Positions 9,689 through 20,970 of a DNA stretch of 64,000 nt are shown here, in pieces. The notes beneath the pieces were generated by a model that was given only the letters and a program-made list of their open reading frames with translations, was not told where the DNA came from and made no database searches. This DNA is from Mesorhizobium waimense (GTDB lineage Bacteria > Pseudomonadota > Alphaproteobacteria > Rhizobiales > Rhizobiaceae), in NCBI RefSeq assembly GCF_003601975.1, contig NZ_QZWZ01000007.1, positions 205,129 to 269,128 on the forward strand. Reading direction: 5' to 3'. Numbering within the stretch: the first letter of the stretch is position 1; the number at the start of each line of letters is the position of its first letter. Made by a program: the position numbers and the translations under genes.

Positions 9689-10606
9689 ATGATGAGGGCG
9701 ATGAGAAAATTCCTAGCTGGCGCCAAGTCTCTTGCAAGTGCCAAGTCTCTAGCAAGTGCGACAGCCGCTGCCATGGTCGTGGCCGGTGCGAGCGCCGCCC
9801 ACGCGGCCCAGCCCCAGCCGTGGGAGATCGGTTTCCAGCCGCCCGCGACCGACATGATGCGGCAGATCGAGTGGTTCGGGAACTATACGATGTGGTTCAT
9901 CGTCCCGATCACCATCCTGGTGCTTGTTCTGCTCGCCGTCTGCATCTGGAAATTCCGCGCAAGCGTGAACCCTGTCCCTTCGCAGACCAGCCACAACACG
10001 CTGATCGAAGTGCTCTGGACGGTCGGTCCGGTCGTTATCCTGCTCTTCATCGCCATCCCTTCGTTCCAGCTGCTGACCGCGCAATACACGCCGCCGGAAG
10101 AAGCCAAGCTGACCATCAAGGCGACGGGAAACCAGTGGAACTGGGACTATGAGTACCAGGTCGACAAGACGCTTTCCTTCAACTCGGCCATCCTTCAGGA
10201 CGGCGATCGCAAGGCCGCCGGCAAGGAAGATCGCAAGGTCTATCCGCGTCTGCTCGCCGTCGACAACGAGCTGGTGGTGCCGGTCAACACCATGACCCGC
10301 GTTCTGGTCACCGCAACCGACGTCATCCATTCCTTCGCCATGCCCGCGTTCGGCATCAAGATGGACGCGGTTCCCGGACGCACCAACGAAACCTGGTTCA
10401 AGGCGGAAAAGGAAGGCCTCTACTACGGCCAGTGCTCGCAGCTCTGCGGCAAGGACCACGCCTTCATGCCGATCGCGATCCGCGTCGTCTCTGATGCGCA
10501 GTACAACACCTGGCTGGCGGCAGCCAAGACCGACCTTCCCGGCGCCAACAAGGCGCTGATGGCCGAGGTCGACGGCACAAACAAGGTAGCGGCCGCCGGC
10601 AACTGA
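9689..10606 (+). CDS. ctaC: Cytochrome c oxidase subunit II
   Basis: CuA-bearing subunit of the aa3 terminal oxidase in the inner membrane. It has a signal peptide ending at AHAAQPQ, two transmembrane helices (MWFIVPITILVLVLLAVCIW and TVGPVVILLFIAIPSFQLL), the WNWDYEY aromatic patch for cytochrome c contact and the CuA site GQCSQLCGKDHAFMP. Of the clustered start codons, ATG 9689 is favoured by gaggaa eight bases upstream; 9692 or 9701 are possible. The signal peptide contains an 18-bp tandem duplication. First gene of the oxidase operon. Confidence 0.96.
   Translation: MMRAMRKFLAGAKSLASAKSLASATAAAMVVAGASAAHAAQPQPWEIGFQPPATDMMRQIEWFGNYTMWFIVPITILVLVLLAVCIWKFRASVNPVPSQTSHNTLIEVLWTVGPVVILLFIAIPSFQLLTAQYTPPEEAKLTIKATGNQWNWDYEYQVDKTLSFNSAILQDGDRKAAGKEDRKVYPRLLAVDNELVVPVNTMTRVLVTATDVIHSFAMPAFGIKMDAVPGRTNETWFKAEKEGLYYGQCSQLCGKDHAFMPIAIRVVSDAQYNTWLAAAKTDLPGANKALMAEVDGTNKVAAAGN
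9722..9757 (+). repeat. 18-bp tandem duplication inside the ctaC signal peptide
   Basis: Two adjacent 18-bp copies (9722-9739 and 9740-9757) differ at one base (cttgc versus ctagc). They encode AKSLAS twice, lengthening the signal peptide by six residues without breaking the frame. This looks like a recent replication-slippage duplication; whether it is fixed in the species is unknown. Confidence 0.85.
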
Positions 10607-10623
10607 TGCCGCGACCGAAATAA

Positions 10624-12297
<1,674 letters not shown>

Positions 12298-12316
12298 GCG
12301 GCTGCCCGCGAATACG

Positions 12317-12341
12317 AAACCGCCGGCACGCCGGCGGTTTT
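12317..12341 (+). terminator. Stem-loop terminator or attenuator between ctaD and ctaB
   Basis: Perfect 10-bp arms AAACCGCCGG and CCGGCGGTTT enclose a CACG loop, followed by only one more T after the arm. It sits between the ctaD stop and ctaB start. The short T-run suggests a weak or partial terminator, which would set subunit genes above assembly genes in expression. Confidence 0.7.
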
Positions 12342-12370
12342 GGCCAACGGAATGATGGACTTAAGTACGC

Positions 12371-13315
12371 ATGGCCCTTGTCGACAAACCATTGATTGAC
12401 GAAGCGGGCTTTCGCATGTCGGAAGCCACCGCGGGCGATTTCTTCGCCCTGCTGAAGCCGCGCGTCATGTCGCTGGTGGTGTTCACGGCCTTTGTCGGGC
12501 TGGTCGCGGCGCCGGTGACCATCAACCCGTTGCTGGCGGTGATCGCGATCCTGTCCATCGCCATCGGTGCAGGCGCCTCCGGCGCGCTCAACATGTGGTA
12601 CGACGCCGACATCGATGCGGTCATGACCAGGACCGCAAGCCGTCCCGTCCCTGCCGGCCGCATCCAGCCCGGCGAGGCGCTGACCTTCGGCCTGGTGCTC
12701 TCGGTGCTATCGGTGATGACGCTCGGCGTCCTCGTCAACTGGCTGTCGGCGAGCCTGCTGGCCTTCACCATCTTCTTCTACGCCGTCATCTACACGATGT
12801 GGCTGAAGCGCTGGACGCCGCAGAACATCGTCATCGGCGGCGCCGCCGGCGCCATTCCGCCTGTCATCGGCTGGGCCGCGGTGACCGGCACGGTCAGCCT
12901 CGAAAGCCTTGTCCTGTTCCTGATCATCTTCCTGTGGACGCCGCCGCATTTCTGGGCGCTCGCGCTCTTCAAGTCCGAGGACTATGCCAGGGCCGGCATC
13001 CCGATGATGCCGAACGTCGCCGGCCAGGCTTCGACCCGGCGCCAGATCTTCGCCTATGCGCTGATCCTTGCGCCCATTGGCGTGCTGCCATGGGGCCTCG
13101 GCTTCACCACTTCTGCCTACGGTATCGCCGCGCTGCTGCTCGGCGCAGGCTTCGTCTGGTATGCGTGGAAGGTGCTGCGCATGAACGACGGCGATCGTGA
13201 GATGAAGCCGGCCAAGGCATTGTTCGGCTACTCGCTGCTCTACCTCTTTGCCATCTTCGCCATTTACCTTGCCGACAGCGTCGTCAGCCGCGCTCTTGAT
13301 ATCGGCGGAGCATGA
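12371..13315 (+). CDS. ctaB: Protoheme IX farnesyltransferase (heme O synthase)
   Basis: 314-residue membrane prenyltransferase that adds farnesyl to heme b to make heme O, the precursor of heme A. The UbiA-superfamily motif [23 protein letters not shown] supplies the two Asp-rich Mg-diphosphate sites together with the [13 protein letters not shown] region. About nine hydrophobic helices follow the family pattern. The stop overlaps the start of the small coxF-like gene by ATGA. An alternative start is the second Met at 12416, in [18 protein letters not shown]. Confidence 0.95.
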   Translation: MALVDKPLIDEAGFRMSEATAGDFFALLKPRVMSLVVFTAFVGLVAAPVTINPLLAVIAILSIAIGAGASGALNMWYDADIDAVMTRTASRPVPAGRIQPGEALTFGLVLSVLSVMTLGVLVNWLSASLLAFTIFFYAVIYTMWLKRWTPQNIVIGGAAGAIPPVIGWAAVTGTVSLESLVLFLIIFLWTPPHFWALALFKSEDYARAGIPMMPNVAGQASTRRQIFAYALILAPIGVLPWGLGFTTSAYGIAALLLGAGFVWYAWKVLRMNDGDREMKPAKALFGYSLLYLFAIFAIYLADSVVSRALDIGGA

Positions 13316-13479
13316 TCATGGTCGACAAGAAACTCGAGCTCATCACGTTGACGGAGCGCCAGAAGAAAGCCCAGCGCAACCGCTCCGCTGCCATTGGCCT
13401 GGCGCTGGCGGTGCTTGTCGTCATCTTCTACGTCGCCACCATCGTGAAATTCGGTCATCCCGGCGGCGCGTCGATGTGA
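13312..13479 (+). CDS. Small single-span protein, CoxF-like
   Basis: A 55-residue protein starting in ATGA overlap with ctaB. It begins [23 protein letters not shown] and has one hydrophobic helix ([23 protein letters not shown]) near the C-terminus. Small one-span proteins of this type, often named CoxF, sit between ctaB and ctaG in many rhizobia and related bacteria; function is unproven but assembly or stability of the oxidase is likely. Either ATG 13312 or ATG 13318 may start it. It ends nine bases before ctaG. Confidence 0.8.
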   Translation: MIMVDKKLELITLTERQKKAQRNRSAAIGLALAVLVVIFYVATIVKFGHPGGASM

Positions 13480-13487
13480 GGCCGAAG

Positions 13488-14117
13488 ATGACCCGCCAGA
13501 CAGTCACCGATCCCGCAAAGAAGAACACCAACCGCATTGTCGCGGGCGTCTGCATTGCCTTCTTCGCCGGCATGATCGGCATGGCCTACGCCGCTGTGCC
13601 GCTCTATGCGATGTTCTGCCAGGCGACCGGTTATGGCGGCACGACCAAGCGCGCCACGCAACAATACGCCAACCGCGTGCTCGACCGCGATGTCGCCATC
13701 CGCTTCGACGCCAACACCGCCGGCGTGCCCTGGCAGTTCCAGCCGGTCACCCGTTCGATCACCATCAAGATCGGTGAGACGGTCCAGGCGCACTACACCG
13801 CGACCAACAAGTTCGACCGCCCCGTCACCGGCCGCGCGACCTTCAACGTGCAGCCGGAGTTGGCGGGGCCCTACTTCAACAAGGTGGAGTGTTTCTGCTT
13901 CACCGACACGACGCTGAAGCCTGGCGAGACGCTGGACATGCCGGTCGTATTCTACGTGGATCCCGACATCGTCAACGTGCCGGAACTGAAGGACTTTAAG
14001 ACCATCACCTTGTCCTACACCATGTTCCCGGTCGAAAAGAACAAGCCGGTCGCGTCGTCAGCGCCGGCCGCAAGCAGCAACAAAGTTTCAGATACCGAAG
14101 CAAATCTCGGGGGTTGA
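13488..14117 (+). CDS. ctaG: Cytochrome c oxidase assembly protein CtaG/Cox11
   Basis: 209 residues with one N-terminal membrane anchor ([30 protein letters not shown]) and a periplasmic immunoglobulin-like domain. The copper motif [15 protein letters not shown] contains the CFCF pair that delivers copper to the CuB site of subunit I. FYVDPDI and TLSYTMFP are conserved in Cox11. It ends with an Ala/Ser-rich tail. ATG 13488 sits next to a ggccgaag purine stretch; a GTG four codons upstream is possible but less likely. Confidence 0.95.
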   Translation: MTRQTVTDPAKKNTNRIVAGVCIAFFAGMIGMAYAAVPLYAMFCQATGYGGTTKRATQQYANRVLDRDVAIRFDANTAGVPWQFQPVTRSITIKIGETVQAHYTATNKFDRPVTGRATFNVQPELAGPYFNKVECFCFTDTTLKPGETLDMPVVFYVDPDIVNVPELKDFKTITLSYTMFPVEKNKPVASSAPAASSNKVSDTEANLGG

Positions 14118-14118
14118 T

Positions 14119-15000
14119 ATGGCCGACGCGCACACAAAACCACAGCATGACTACCATCTCGTCGACCCGAGCCCGTGGCCCTTCCTGGGCTCCATCGGCG
14201 CGCTGGTGACCGCCATCGGCGGCGTCGCTTATATGCAGTATCTCAAGGCCGGCGATTTCCCGATCTTCGGCTACAACATCGCCAATCCGTGGCTGTTCTT
14301 CATCGGCCTCCTGATCGTCATCTACACGATGTTTGCCTGGTGGTCGGACACCATCAAGGAAGCGCATGAGGGCCATCACACCCGCGTCGTGTCGCTGCAT
14401 CTACGCTACGGCATGATCATGTTCATCGCTTCGGAAGTGATGTTCTTCGTCGCCTGGTTCTGGGCCTTCTTCGACGCCAGCCTGTTTCCGGGCGAAGTCC
14501 AGAATTACGCCCGCACCACCTTCACCGGCGGCGTCTGGCCGCCGAAGGGCCTCGAGGTCCTCGATCCCTTCCACCTGCCGCTCTACAACACCATCATCCT
14601 GCTGCTGTCGGGCACGACGGTCACCTGGGCGCACCATTCGCTGCTTCACGGCGACCGCAAGGGCCTGATCAACGGCCTGGTGCTCACCGTCGGCCTCGGC
14701 ATCCTGTTCACCATGGTGCAGGCCTACGAATACATGCACGCGCCGTTCGCCTTCAAGGATTCCATCTATGGCGCCACCTTCTTCATGGCGACCGGCTTCC
14801 ATGGTTTCCACGTCATCATCGGCACCATCTTCCTGGCTGTCTGCCTGGTGCGCGCCATGAAGGGCGATTTCACCCCGAAGCAGCATTTCGGCTTCGAGGC
14901 GGCGGCCTGGTACTGGCACTTCGTCGACGTGGTCTGGCTGTTCCTGTTCGCCTCGATCTATGTCTGGGCCTCTAACGGCGCGCTGATCGAAGGCCACTGA
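14119..15000 (+). CDS. ctaE: Cytochrome c oxidase subunit III
   Basis: 293-residue membrane protein with seven predicted helices. Diagnostic segments are [52 protein letters not shown] and [23 protein letters not shown]. Subunit III stabilises the catalytic core and its proton uptake. It starts one base after the ctaG stop. A hairpin after the gene may end the operon. Confidence 0.97.
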   Translation: MADAHTKPQHDYHLVDPSPWPFLGSIGALVTAIGGVAYMQYLKAGDFPIFGYNIANPWLFFIGLLIVIYTMFAWWSDTIKEAHEGHHTRVVSLHLRYGMIMFIASEVMFFVAWFWAFFDASLFPGEVQNYARTTFTGGVWPPKGLEVLDPFHLPLYNTIILLLSGTTVTWAHHSLLHGDRKGLINGLVLTVGLGILFTMVQAYEYMHAPFAFKDSIYGATFFMATGFHGFHVIIGTIFLAVCLVRAMKGDFTPKQHFGFEAAAWYWHFVDVVWLFLFASIYVWASNGALIEGH

Positions 15001-15022
15001 CAGCTTTTGCTCGGAAATCGAC

Positions 15023-15050
15023 AAGGCGGCTGCGGCAACGTGGCCGCCTT
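15023..15050 (+). terminator. Probable terminator after ctaE
   Basis: Arms AAGGCGGC (15023-15030) and GCCGCCTT (15043-15050) flank a 12-nt loop, followed by cttcatttcg. The U-run is poor, so Rho-independent activity is uncertain, but the position directly after ctaE and before the next gene fits an operon end. Confidence 0.5.
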
Positions 15051-15079
15051 CTTCATTTCGGCATAATCATCGCCGATCG

Positions 15080-15577
15080 ATGGCGATGCGTTCGAGACAC
15101 CTTTTTGTCATTTGTGCCGGCTTTGTCGCGACGGCCCCAGCCTTCGCAAGCGAACGCGTCGACCTGGTGCGCGTCGACAAGTCGGAACGGCGCCTGGAAC
15201 TGATCGGCGATGGCAAAATATTGCGCACCTACGGCATCGCGCTGGGTGGCGACCCTATCGGGCACAAGCACAGGGAAGGTGACCAGCGCACGCCCGAGGG
15301 GCGCTATTTGCTGGATTGGCGCAACCCCGACAGCATCGCCCGCAAGTCGATCCACATCTCCTATCCGAATACCGTGGAGATGGCGGCTGCGAAGGCGGCT
15401 GGCGTCGATCCCGGCGGCATGATCATGATCCATGGCCAGCCCAACGGCTATGGCTGGTGGGGCTGGCTGCTTCAATTGGTCGACTGGACCGACGGCTGCA
15501 TTGCCGTTACGGACTCCGATATGGATGAAATCTGGACCATGGTGGCCGATGGAACGCCAATCGAGATCGAGCCGTAA
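15080..15577 (+). CDS. L,D-transpeptidase (YkuD) family protein
   Basis: 165 residues with a signal peptide (RHLFVICAGFVATAPAFASE) and a YkuD domain. It has the substrate strand HGQPN and the catalytic DGCIAVTDSDMDEIW, where Cys is the nucleophile. The usual SxGCxR is DGCIAV, as in the shorter YkuD subgroup. Such enzymes form 3-3 peptidoglycan cross-links or attach outer-membrane proteins in the periplasm. It stands four bases before the DUF983 gene. Confidence 0.88.
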   Translation: MAMRSRHLFVICAGFVATAPAFASERVDLVRVDKSERRLELIGDGKILRTYGIALGGDPIGHKHREGDQRTPEGRYLLDWRNPDSIARKSIHISYPNTVEMAAAKAAGVDPGGMIMIHGQPNGYGWWGWLLQLVDWTDGCIAVTDSDMDEIWTMVADGTPIEIEP

Positions 15578-15580
15578 AGC

Positions 15581-15967
15581 ATGAGCGACGACAAGGCGAT
15601 CTGGCCACCCATCGAACCGATCTCGGCGGGCCTGCACGGCCGCTGTCCGCGCTGCGGTGAAGGACGGCTGTTTTCCGGGTTCCTGACCGTCGGCAAGCGA
15701 TGCACGAATTGCGGCCTGGATTATTCCTACGCCGATGCCGGCGACGGACCGGCGGTGTTCGTCATCCTGATCATCGGCTTCATCGTCGTCGGGCTTGCGC
15801 TGTGGGTGGAGGTGACGCTGAGCCCGCCGCTGTGGCTGCATCTGCTGATCTGGATACCGTTGGCGCTGGCTTTGTGCCTGACGGCGCTCAAGCTGATCAA
15901 AGGCGTGCTGTTGACGCTGCAATACGCCAACAAGGCGGCCGAGGGCCGGCTGGACCGCGGCGAATGA
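15581..15967 (+). CDS. DUF983 membrane protein
   Basis: 128 residues. It opens with a zinc-ribbon-like element (HGRCPRCGEGRLFSGFLTVGKRCTNCGLDY) followed by two hydrophobic helices. DUF983 proteins have no assigned biochemical role, but the gene commonly sits in cytochrome oxidase clusters next to SURF1, as here, which suggests a part in oxidase biogenesis. The stop overlaps the SURF1 start by ATGA. Confidence 0.87.
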   Translation: MSDDKAIWPPIEPISAGLHGRCPRCGEGRLFSGFLTVGKRCTNCGLDYSYADAGDGPAVFVILIIGFIVVGLALWVEVTLSPPLWLHLLIWIPLALALCLTALKLIKGVLLTLQYANKAAEGRLDRGE

Positions 15968-16719
15968 GCCAGGCATCGGCCAAGCGTGTCGGCCGTTCGC
16001 GGCCGAAGACGGCATTGCTGCTTGGCCTCGGCCTGGTCGTGTTCGTCATCCTGCTGGCGCTCGGCACCTGGCAGCTCCAACGCCTGCACTGGAAGGAAGG
16101 CCTTCTCCAGACCATAGACCAGCGCACGCATTCGGCGCCGCGGCCACTGGCCGAGGTCGAAAGTCAGTTCGCTTCCTCCGGCGATGTCGACTATACGCCG
16201 GTGACGGTGTCAGGCACTTTCCTGCACCACGGCGAGCGGCACTTCTATTCGACCTGGGACGGTGCTGCCGGTTTCGACGTCATCACGCCTTTGCGACTGG
16301 ATGGCGGCCGTTTCGTGCTGATCAACCGCGGCTTCGTTCCCTACGACCTGAAGGACGCCGCCAAGCGACCGCAGGGGCAGGTGGCAGGCAAGGTGACGTT
16401 GACGGGCCTTGCGCGCAACCCGCTGCTGGCGAAGCCATCGATGATGCTTCCCGACAACGATATCCAGAAGAACATCTTCTACTGGAAGGATCGCGATGCG
16501 ATGGCTGCGAGCGCCAATCTCCCAACAGCTGCAGTGCTGGTGCCGTTCTTCATCGATGCCGACAAGACGCCAAACCCCGGCGGCCTGCCGGTCGGCGGCG
16601 TCACCATCATCGACCTGCCGAACAGCCATCTGCAATATGCTTTCACCTGGTACGGCCTTGCCGCTGCCCTTGCCGGCGTCCTCCTCTTCAGGCTTCGCCG
16701 TCCGGCGAAAGCGGAATGA
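15964..16719 (+). CDS. SURF1 family cytochrome oxidase assembly protein
   Basis: 251 residues with an N-terminal helix (ALLLGLGLVVFVILLALGTWQLQRLHWK), a periplasmic domain and a C-terminal helix (NSHLQYAFTWYGLAAALAGVLLF). The GTWQLQRLHWK, VLINRGFVP and HLQYAFTWYGLA segments are SURF1 hallmarks. SURF1 binds heme A and helps insert it into subunit I. It is coupled to DUF983 and follows ctaE by about 1 kb; the L,D-transpeptidase gene interrupts the oxidase cluster. Confidence 0.92.
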   Translation: MSQASAKRVGRSRPKTALLLGLGLVVFVILLALGTWQLQRLHWKEGLLQTIDQRTHSAPRPLAEVESQFASSGDVDYTPVTVSGTFLHHGERHFYSTWDGAAGFDVITPLRLDGGRFVLINRGFVPYDLKDAAKRPQGQVAGKVTLTGLARNPLLAKPSMMLPDNDIQKNIFYWKDRDAMAASANLPTAAVLVPFFIDADKTPNPGGLPVGGVTIIDLPNSHLQYAFTWYGLAAALAGVLLFRLRRPAKAE

Positions 16720-16789
16720 TCGTTGCCACCGCCCTTGACAGGGCAGGGGTGCGCACCTCATTTCGGCTCTGAACAACCGGCCCGGATTC

Positions 16790-17800
16790 ATGCTTCACAC
16801 CACGACCAAGCCCCCATTGACGATAAGGCTCTGCCAGCCGCGCGGCTTTTGCGCCGGCGTCGACCGCGCCATCCAGATCGTCGTGCTGGCGCTGAAGAAA
16901 TACGGCGCGCCGGTCTATGTCCGCCACGAGATCGTGCACAACCGCTACGTCGTCGAGGGCTTGCAGAGCCTGGGGGCGGTGTTCATCGAGGAACTTTCGG
17001 AGATCCCGGCCGAGCATCGCCAGAGCCCGGTCGTGTTTTCGGCGCATGGCGTGCCGAAATCGGTGCCGGCCGACGCGCAGGCCCGCAACTTGTTCTATCT
17101 TGACGCCACCTGTCCGCTGGTCTCCAAGGTCCACAAGCAGGCAATGCGCCACCAGCGACTCGGCCGCCACGTGCTTTTGATTGGCCATGCCGGGCATCCT
17201 GAGGTGATCGGCACCATGGGCCAACTGCCGGACGGCGCCGTCACGCTGATCGAGACCGAGGCGGACGCCGCGAAGCTTGCGCCTGCCGATCCCGAGGCAC
17301 TCGGCTTCGTCACCCAGACGACGCTGTCGGTCGAGGACACCGCCGGCATCATCCGGGCACTGCAGGATCGCTTTCCCACTCTGCATGCGCCGGCAGCGGA
17401 ATCGATCTGCTATGCCACCACCAACCGCCAGGAGGCGGTCAAGGAGACCGCCGCCGGCGCCGACCTCTATCTGATCGTCGGCGCGCCCAATTCCTCCAAT
17501 TCGCGCCGTCTTGTCGAAGTCGCGGAGCGCGCCGGCGCCACGATGTCGCTTCTCGTGCAGCGCGCCTCTGAAATTCCGTGGAATGACATCGCCGGCATCT
17601 CGACGCTCGGCCTGTCGGCTGGCGCGTCGGCGCCGGAAATCATCGTCGACGAAATCATCGATGCCTTCCGCCAGCGCTTCGATGTAACCATCGATCTGGC
17701 GATCACGGCAACGGAAACGGAGGACTTTCCGGTCATGCGGGTTTTGCGCGATGTCGAACTGACGAAGGCCGATATGGCTTTCGTCAACGGAGCCGCGTGA
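16790..17800 (+). CDS. ispH: 4-hydroxy-3-methylbut-2-enyl diphosphate reductase
   Basis: 336-residue iron-sulfur enzyme making IPP and DMAPP in the last step of the MEP pathway. Three conserved cysteines for the [4Fe-4S] cluster are visible: [15 protein letters not shown] (Cys15), [12 protein letters not shown] and [11 protein letters not shown]. The proton-relay motif TTLSVED and the substrate motif NSSNSRRL are present. It is followed seven bases later by thrB, giving an ispH-thrB-rnhA unit that recurs in rhizobia. Confidence 0.97.
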   Translation: MLHTTTKPPLTIRLCQPRGFCAGVDRAIQIVVLALKKYGAPVYVRHEIVHNRYVVEGLQSLGAVFIEELSEIPAEHRQSPVVFSAHGVPKSVPADAQARNLFYLDATCPLVSKVHKQAMRHQRLGRHVLLIGHAGHPEVIGTMGQLPDGAVTLIETEADAAKLAPADPEALGFVTQTTLSVEDTAGIIRALQDRFPTLHAPAAESICYATTNRQEAVKETAAGADLYLIVGAPNSSNSRRLVEVAERAGATMSLLVQRASEIPWNDIAGISTLGLSAGASAPEIIVDEIIDAFRQRFDVTIDLAITATETEDFPVMRVLRDVELTKADMAFVNGAA

Positions 17801-17807
17801 ACAGCCC

Positions 17808-18770
17808 ATGGCGGTCTACACCGACGTCAGCGAGGGCGAGCTCGGCACGTTCCTGCAGGCCTATCCGGTCGGCGAACTCCTGTCCTACAAGGGCATTGCC
17901 GAAGGCACCGAGAACTCGAATTTTTTGCTGCATACGACGAGCGGCTCCTACATCCTGACGCTTTACGAGAAGCGCGTCGACAGGGCCGACCTGCCGTTCT
18001 TCCTCGGCTTGATGGGCCATCTCGCCAGGAAGGGCATTTCCTGCCCGCTTCCGGTAACCGCGCATGACGGCACCGTCATAGGTGCGCTGGCAGGCCGCCC
18101 GGCGGTCATCATCACCTTCCTCGAGGGCCTGTCGCTGCGGCGGCCGACTGCGGCGCATTGCGGCGAGGTTGGCAAGGCACTGGCCGAACTGCATCTTGCC
18201 GGCCAGGATTTTTCCATGACCCGCCCGAATGCGCTTGCCATCGATGGCTGGCGCAAGCTGTGGAATGCCTCCCATGCCCGCGCCGACGAGGTCGAGCCGG
18301 GGCTGGCCGCGGAGGTCGATGCCGATTTCGCCGATTTCGAACGCAACTGGCCGAAGGACCTGCCGCAAGGCATCATCCATGCCGACCTTTTTCCGGACAA
18401 CGTCTTCTTCCTCGGCGAGAAACTCTCCGGGCTGATCGACTTCTATTTCGCCTGCGATGACCTCTATGCCTATGACGTCGCCACCTGCCTCAATGCCTGG
18501 TGCTTCGAGAAGGATTTTTCGTTCAACCTGACCAAGGGCACCGCGCTGTTGGCCGGCTACCAGAGCGTGCGGCCCTTGAGCGGCGAGGAAAAAGCCGCGC
18601 TGCCGATCCTGGCGCGGGGATCGGCGCTGCGCTTCATGCTGACGAGGCTCTATGACTGGCTGACCATTCCGAACGGCGGGATGGTCATGAAACGCGACCC
18701 GACCGAATATATCCGCCGCATGCGCTTTCACCGGGCGATCCAATCTCCCTCCGAATACGGACTGACATGA
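17808..18770 (+). CDS. thrB: Homoserine kinase
   Basis: 320 residues of the aminoglycoside-phosphotransferase-like ThrB type found in alphaproteobacteria. The N-lobe has [13 protein letters not shown]; the catalytic loop is [12 protein letters not shown] and the metal motif is [11 protein letters not shown]. It phosphorylates homoserine for threonine synthesis; threonine synthase (thrC) is encoded about 9 kb away on the other strand. The stop overlaps rnhA by ATGA. Confidence 0.93.
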   Translation: MAVYTDVSEGELGTFLQAYPVGELLSYKGIAEGTENSNFLLHTTSGSYILTLYEKRVDRADLPFFLGLMGHLARKGISCPLPVTAHDGTVIGALAGRPAVIITFLEGLSLRRPTAAHCGEVGKALAELHLAGQDFSMTRPNALAIDGWRKLWNASHARADEVEPGLAAEVDADFADFERNWPKDLPQGIIHADLFPDNVFFLGEKLSGLIDFYFACDDLYAYDVATCLNAWCFEKDFSFNLTKGTALLAGYQSVRPLSGEEKAALPILARGSALRFMLTRLYDWLTIPNGGMVMKRDPTEYIRRMRFHRAIQSPSEYGLT

Positions 18771-19306
18771 CCGACATGACCAAGCGTGTTGAAATCTTCA
18801 CCGACGGCGCCTGTTCGGGCAATCCGGGCCCCGGCGGCTGGGGAGCGATCCTGCGCTTCAACGGCAAAACCAAGGAACTGTCGGGCGGCGAGGCCGAGAC
18901 GACCAACAACCGCATGGAGTTGCTCGCTGCCATCTCGGCGCTCAATGCGCTGAAGGAGCCGTGCGCGGTCGATCTGCACACCGACAGCAAATACGTGATG
19001 GACGGCATTTCCAAGTGGATCCATGGCTGGAAGAAGAACGGCTGGAAGACCGCCGACAAGAAGCCGGTCAAGAATGGCGAGCTCTGGCAGGCGCTGGACG
19101 AGGCCAACAGGCGCCATCAGGTGACCTGGAACTGGGTCAAGGGCCATGCCGGCCATGTCGAGAACGAGCGCGCCGACGAACTGGCGCGGGAAGGCATGGC
19201 GCCGTTCAAGAAAGGCCCGTCGAAGCCCGCTGTTGCGCCGCAGCCAACTGCACGGGCAAAGCCGCCAGCGGTCGCAAAGGCGCGGCGCTCGACCCAGAGC
19301 TATTGA
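18767..19306 (+). CDS. rnhA: Ribonuclease HI
   Basis: 179 residues. The catalytic DEDD set is visible in [16 protein letters not shown] (Asp), NRMELLAAI (Glu), TDSKYV (Asp) and NERADELA (Asp). The basic handle [21 protein letters not shown] binds the RNA-DNA hybrid. It is about 25 residues longer than E. coli RNase HI because of a Pro/Ala-rich basic C-terminal tail. The enzyme removes RNA from hybrids during replication. Translationally coupled to thrB. Confidence 0.95.
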   Translation: MTDMTKRVEIFTDGACSGNPGPGGWGAILRFNGKTKELSGGEAETTNNRMELLAAISALNALKEPCAVDLHTDSKYVMDGISKWIHGWKKNGWKTADKKPVKNGELWQALDEANRRHQVTWNWVKGHAGHVENERADELAREGMAPFKKGPSKPAVAPQPTARAKPPAVAKARRSTQSY

Positions 19307-19348
19307 ATTTCGGCACGGGTCCGCTGACTGGTAGAAAGACCCCCAATC

Positions 19349-19951
19349 GTGCCTGTCGCATACTACATCACGCATCCCCAGGTTCAGATCGATGCTGGTA
19401 TTCCGGTGCCGCAGTGGGGGCTATCCGACATCGGGCGAGCGAGAGCCGCTGCAATGCTCGACCAGCCATGGATAGGGTCGATCCGGCGTATCGTGTCGTC
19501 AGGCGAACGCAAGGCGATAGAAACCGCCGAGATCCTTGCAAGGCATCTGCGCCTTGCGGTCGAGGTCAGGGAACGGATGCATGAGAACGACCGGTCGGCA
19601 ACGGGCTTTCTGCCGCCGCCGGAGTTCGAAGCCGTTGCGGACCAATTCTTCGCCAATCCACACAGCAGCATTCGCGGATGGGAGCGGGCTATCGACGCCC
19701 AGCATCGTATTGTGAGCGAGGTCGACACTGTACTTGGCACCAACGGCGCCGACGACATTGCCTTGGTGGGCCATGGCGGCGTGGGAACGCTCCTGCTGCT
19801 GTCTCTCAGCGGTCGGAAAATCAGCCGCGAAGCGGATCAGCCGGCGGGCGGTGGCAACTACTTCGCTTACGATGTCGGAGCGCGTCGCGTTATCCACGGA
19901 TGGCTGCCGATCGACAGGCCGGTGCAACTCGGTGCCGGTCAATTCAGCTAG
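19349..19951 (+). CDS. Histidine phosphatase family protein with a variant RHG motif
   Basis: 200 residues with a phosphoglycerate-mutase-like fold: WGLSDIGRARA, SSGERKAIETAEILA (the Arg pocket) and the second catalytic region VGHGGVGTLLLLSL. The usual N-terminal RHG is here THP (YYITHPQV): the phospho-accepting His is kept, but the flanking Arg and Gly are changed. Related THP-type members occur in several bacteria. Substrate unknown. Confidence 0.8.
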   Translation: MPVAYYITHPQVQIDAGIPVPQWGLSDIGRARAAAMLDQPWIGSIRRIVSSGERKAIETAEILARHLRLAVEVRERMHENDRSATGFLPPPEFEAVADQFFANPHSSIRGWERAIDAQHRIVSEVDTVLGTNGADDIALVGHGGVGTLLLLSLSGRKISREADQPAGGGNYFAYDVGARRVIHGWLPIDRPVQLGAGQFS

Positions 19952-20424
19952 CGGATCAGCAGCGCCGTGCCGTAGAGCCCAAGCGCGAACACCGTATGCG
20001 ATACCAAATTGAGCGCCCGGATATTCATCGGGTTGGGGCGCTTTGACGCGGCCCAGCCGGCGCCCATGCCGGGCGCGAGCAGGAACCAGCCGGCGCCGAC
20101 GGTCACGATGCCGAGGATGAAAGCCGGCAGGAAGGTCGGTGCGGCAAGCCACGCCGTTCCCGCCAGCAGGACAAGGATGATGCCGTAGGCGATGCCGACG
20201 GCGTAGTGAAAGGCCCAGCCCAGCGCCACTTCATGCGCGTAGGGCGAGGCCTCTACGATGTCGTCGTGAAACACCTTGTTTCTCAAGTGCCAGACCCAGC
20301 GGCCGACCGGTCCCCAGTTCGGCCGCGGCTGGGCAAAGGCCACATTGAGGAAGAAGGCCCAAATATCCATCAGCACCGTCGCGCCAATGCCGATCGCCAC
20401 GCTGCGCCAGACAATATCGAACAT
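19948..20424 (-). CDS. DUF2938 family membrane protein
   Basis: 158 residues with four to five hydrophobic helices, beginning MFDIVWRSVAIGIGATVLMDIWAFFL and containing the conserved HEVALGWAFHYAVGIAYG and NIRALNLVSHTVFALGLYG segments. DUF2938 has no known function. Start at 20424 is preceded by a GGGGGA purine run; an upstream Met at 20460 adds twelve unconserved residues. Its stop overlaps the phosphatase stop on the other strand by four bases. Confidence 0.82.
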   Translation of the reverse strand: MFDIVWRSVAIGIGATVLMDIWAFFLNVAFAQPRPNWGPVGRWVWHLRNKVFHDDIVEASPYAHEVALGWAFHYAVGIAYGIILVLLAGTAWLAAPTFLPAFILGIVTVGAGWFLLAPGMGAGWAASKRPNPMNIRALNLVSHTVFALGLYGTALLIR

Positions 20425-20493
20425 CGCTGAGGTCCCCCAAAAGTGAAGATCTAGAAGCACCTACACGCGCATGATCGTCACGCCAAGGCGAAC

Positions 20494-20970
20494 TCAGAGC
20501 TGGCCCAGAATGTGAGCCGCACCCGACTCGTCGACGCCTGGCTTGGTCTCGACATTGAACGCGGTGACCTTGCCGTCGTCGACGATCATCGAAAAGCGCC
20601 TCGAGCGCAGCCCCATACCGTCGCTGGCGTAGTCAAGGCCGACCGACTTGGCAAAATCGCCATTGCCATCGGCGAGATAGAGGATCTTGCCCTCGCCGCC
20701 GGTGAAGCGCGCCCAGGCGCCCATGACATGCACATCGTTGACCGAGACGACGGCGATGGTGTCGACGCCACGCGCGAGGATAGCGTCATGGTTCTCCAGA
20801 TAGCCGGGCAGGTGGTTGTTGCTGCAGGTCGGCGTGAAAGCGCCGGGAACGCCAAACAGCACGACCTTCTTTCCGGCGAAGATCTCGGCCGTCGTGATCG
20901 GCTTGGCGCCGTCGGCGGTCATCGTCTTGAAGGTCGCGTCGGGCAGCTTGTCGCCAACGGAGATGGTCAT
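20494..20970 (-). CDS. Peroxiredoxin, PRX5 type
   Basis: 158 residues. The peroxidatic Cys is in VPGAFTPTCSNNHLPGY. Further PRX5 features are VDTIAVVSVNDVHVMGAWA and FSMIVDDGKVTAFNVE. These cytoplasmic enzymes reduce hydrogen and alkyl peroxides using glutathione/glutaredoxin or thioredoxin. Only one clear catalytic Cys is visible, consistent with a 1-Cys cycle with an external thiol. Length fits the family. Confidence 0.92.
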   Translation of the reverse strand: MTISVGDKLPDATFKTMTADGAKPITTAEIFAGKKVVLFGVPGAFTPTCSNNHLPGYLENHDAILARGVDTIAVVSVNDVHVMGAWARFTGGEGKILYLADGNGDFAKSVGLDYASDGMGLRSRRFSMIVDDGKVTAFNVETKPGVDESGAAHILGQL

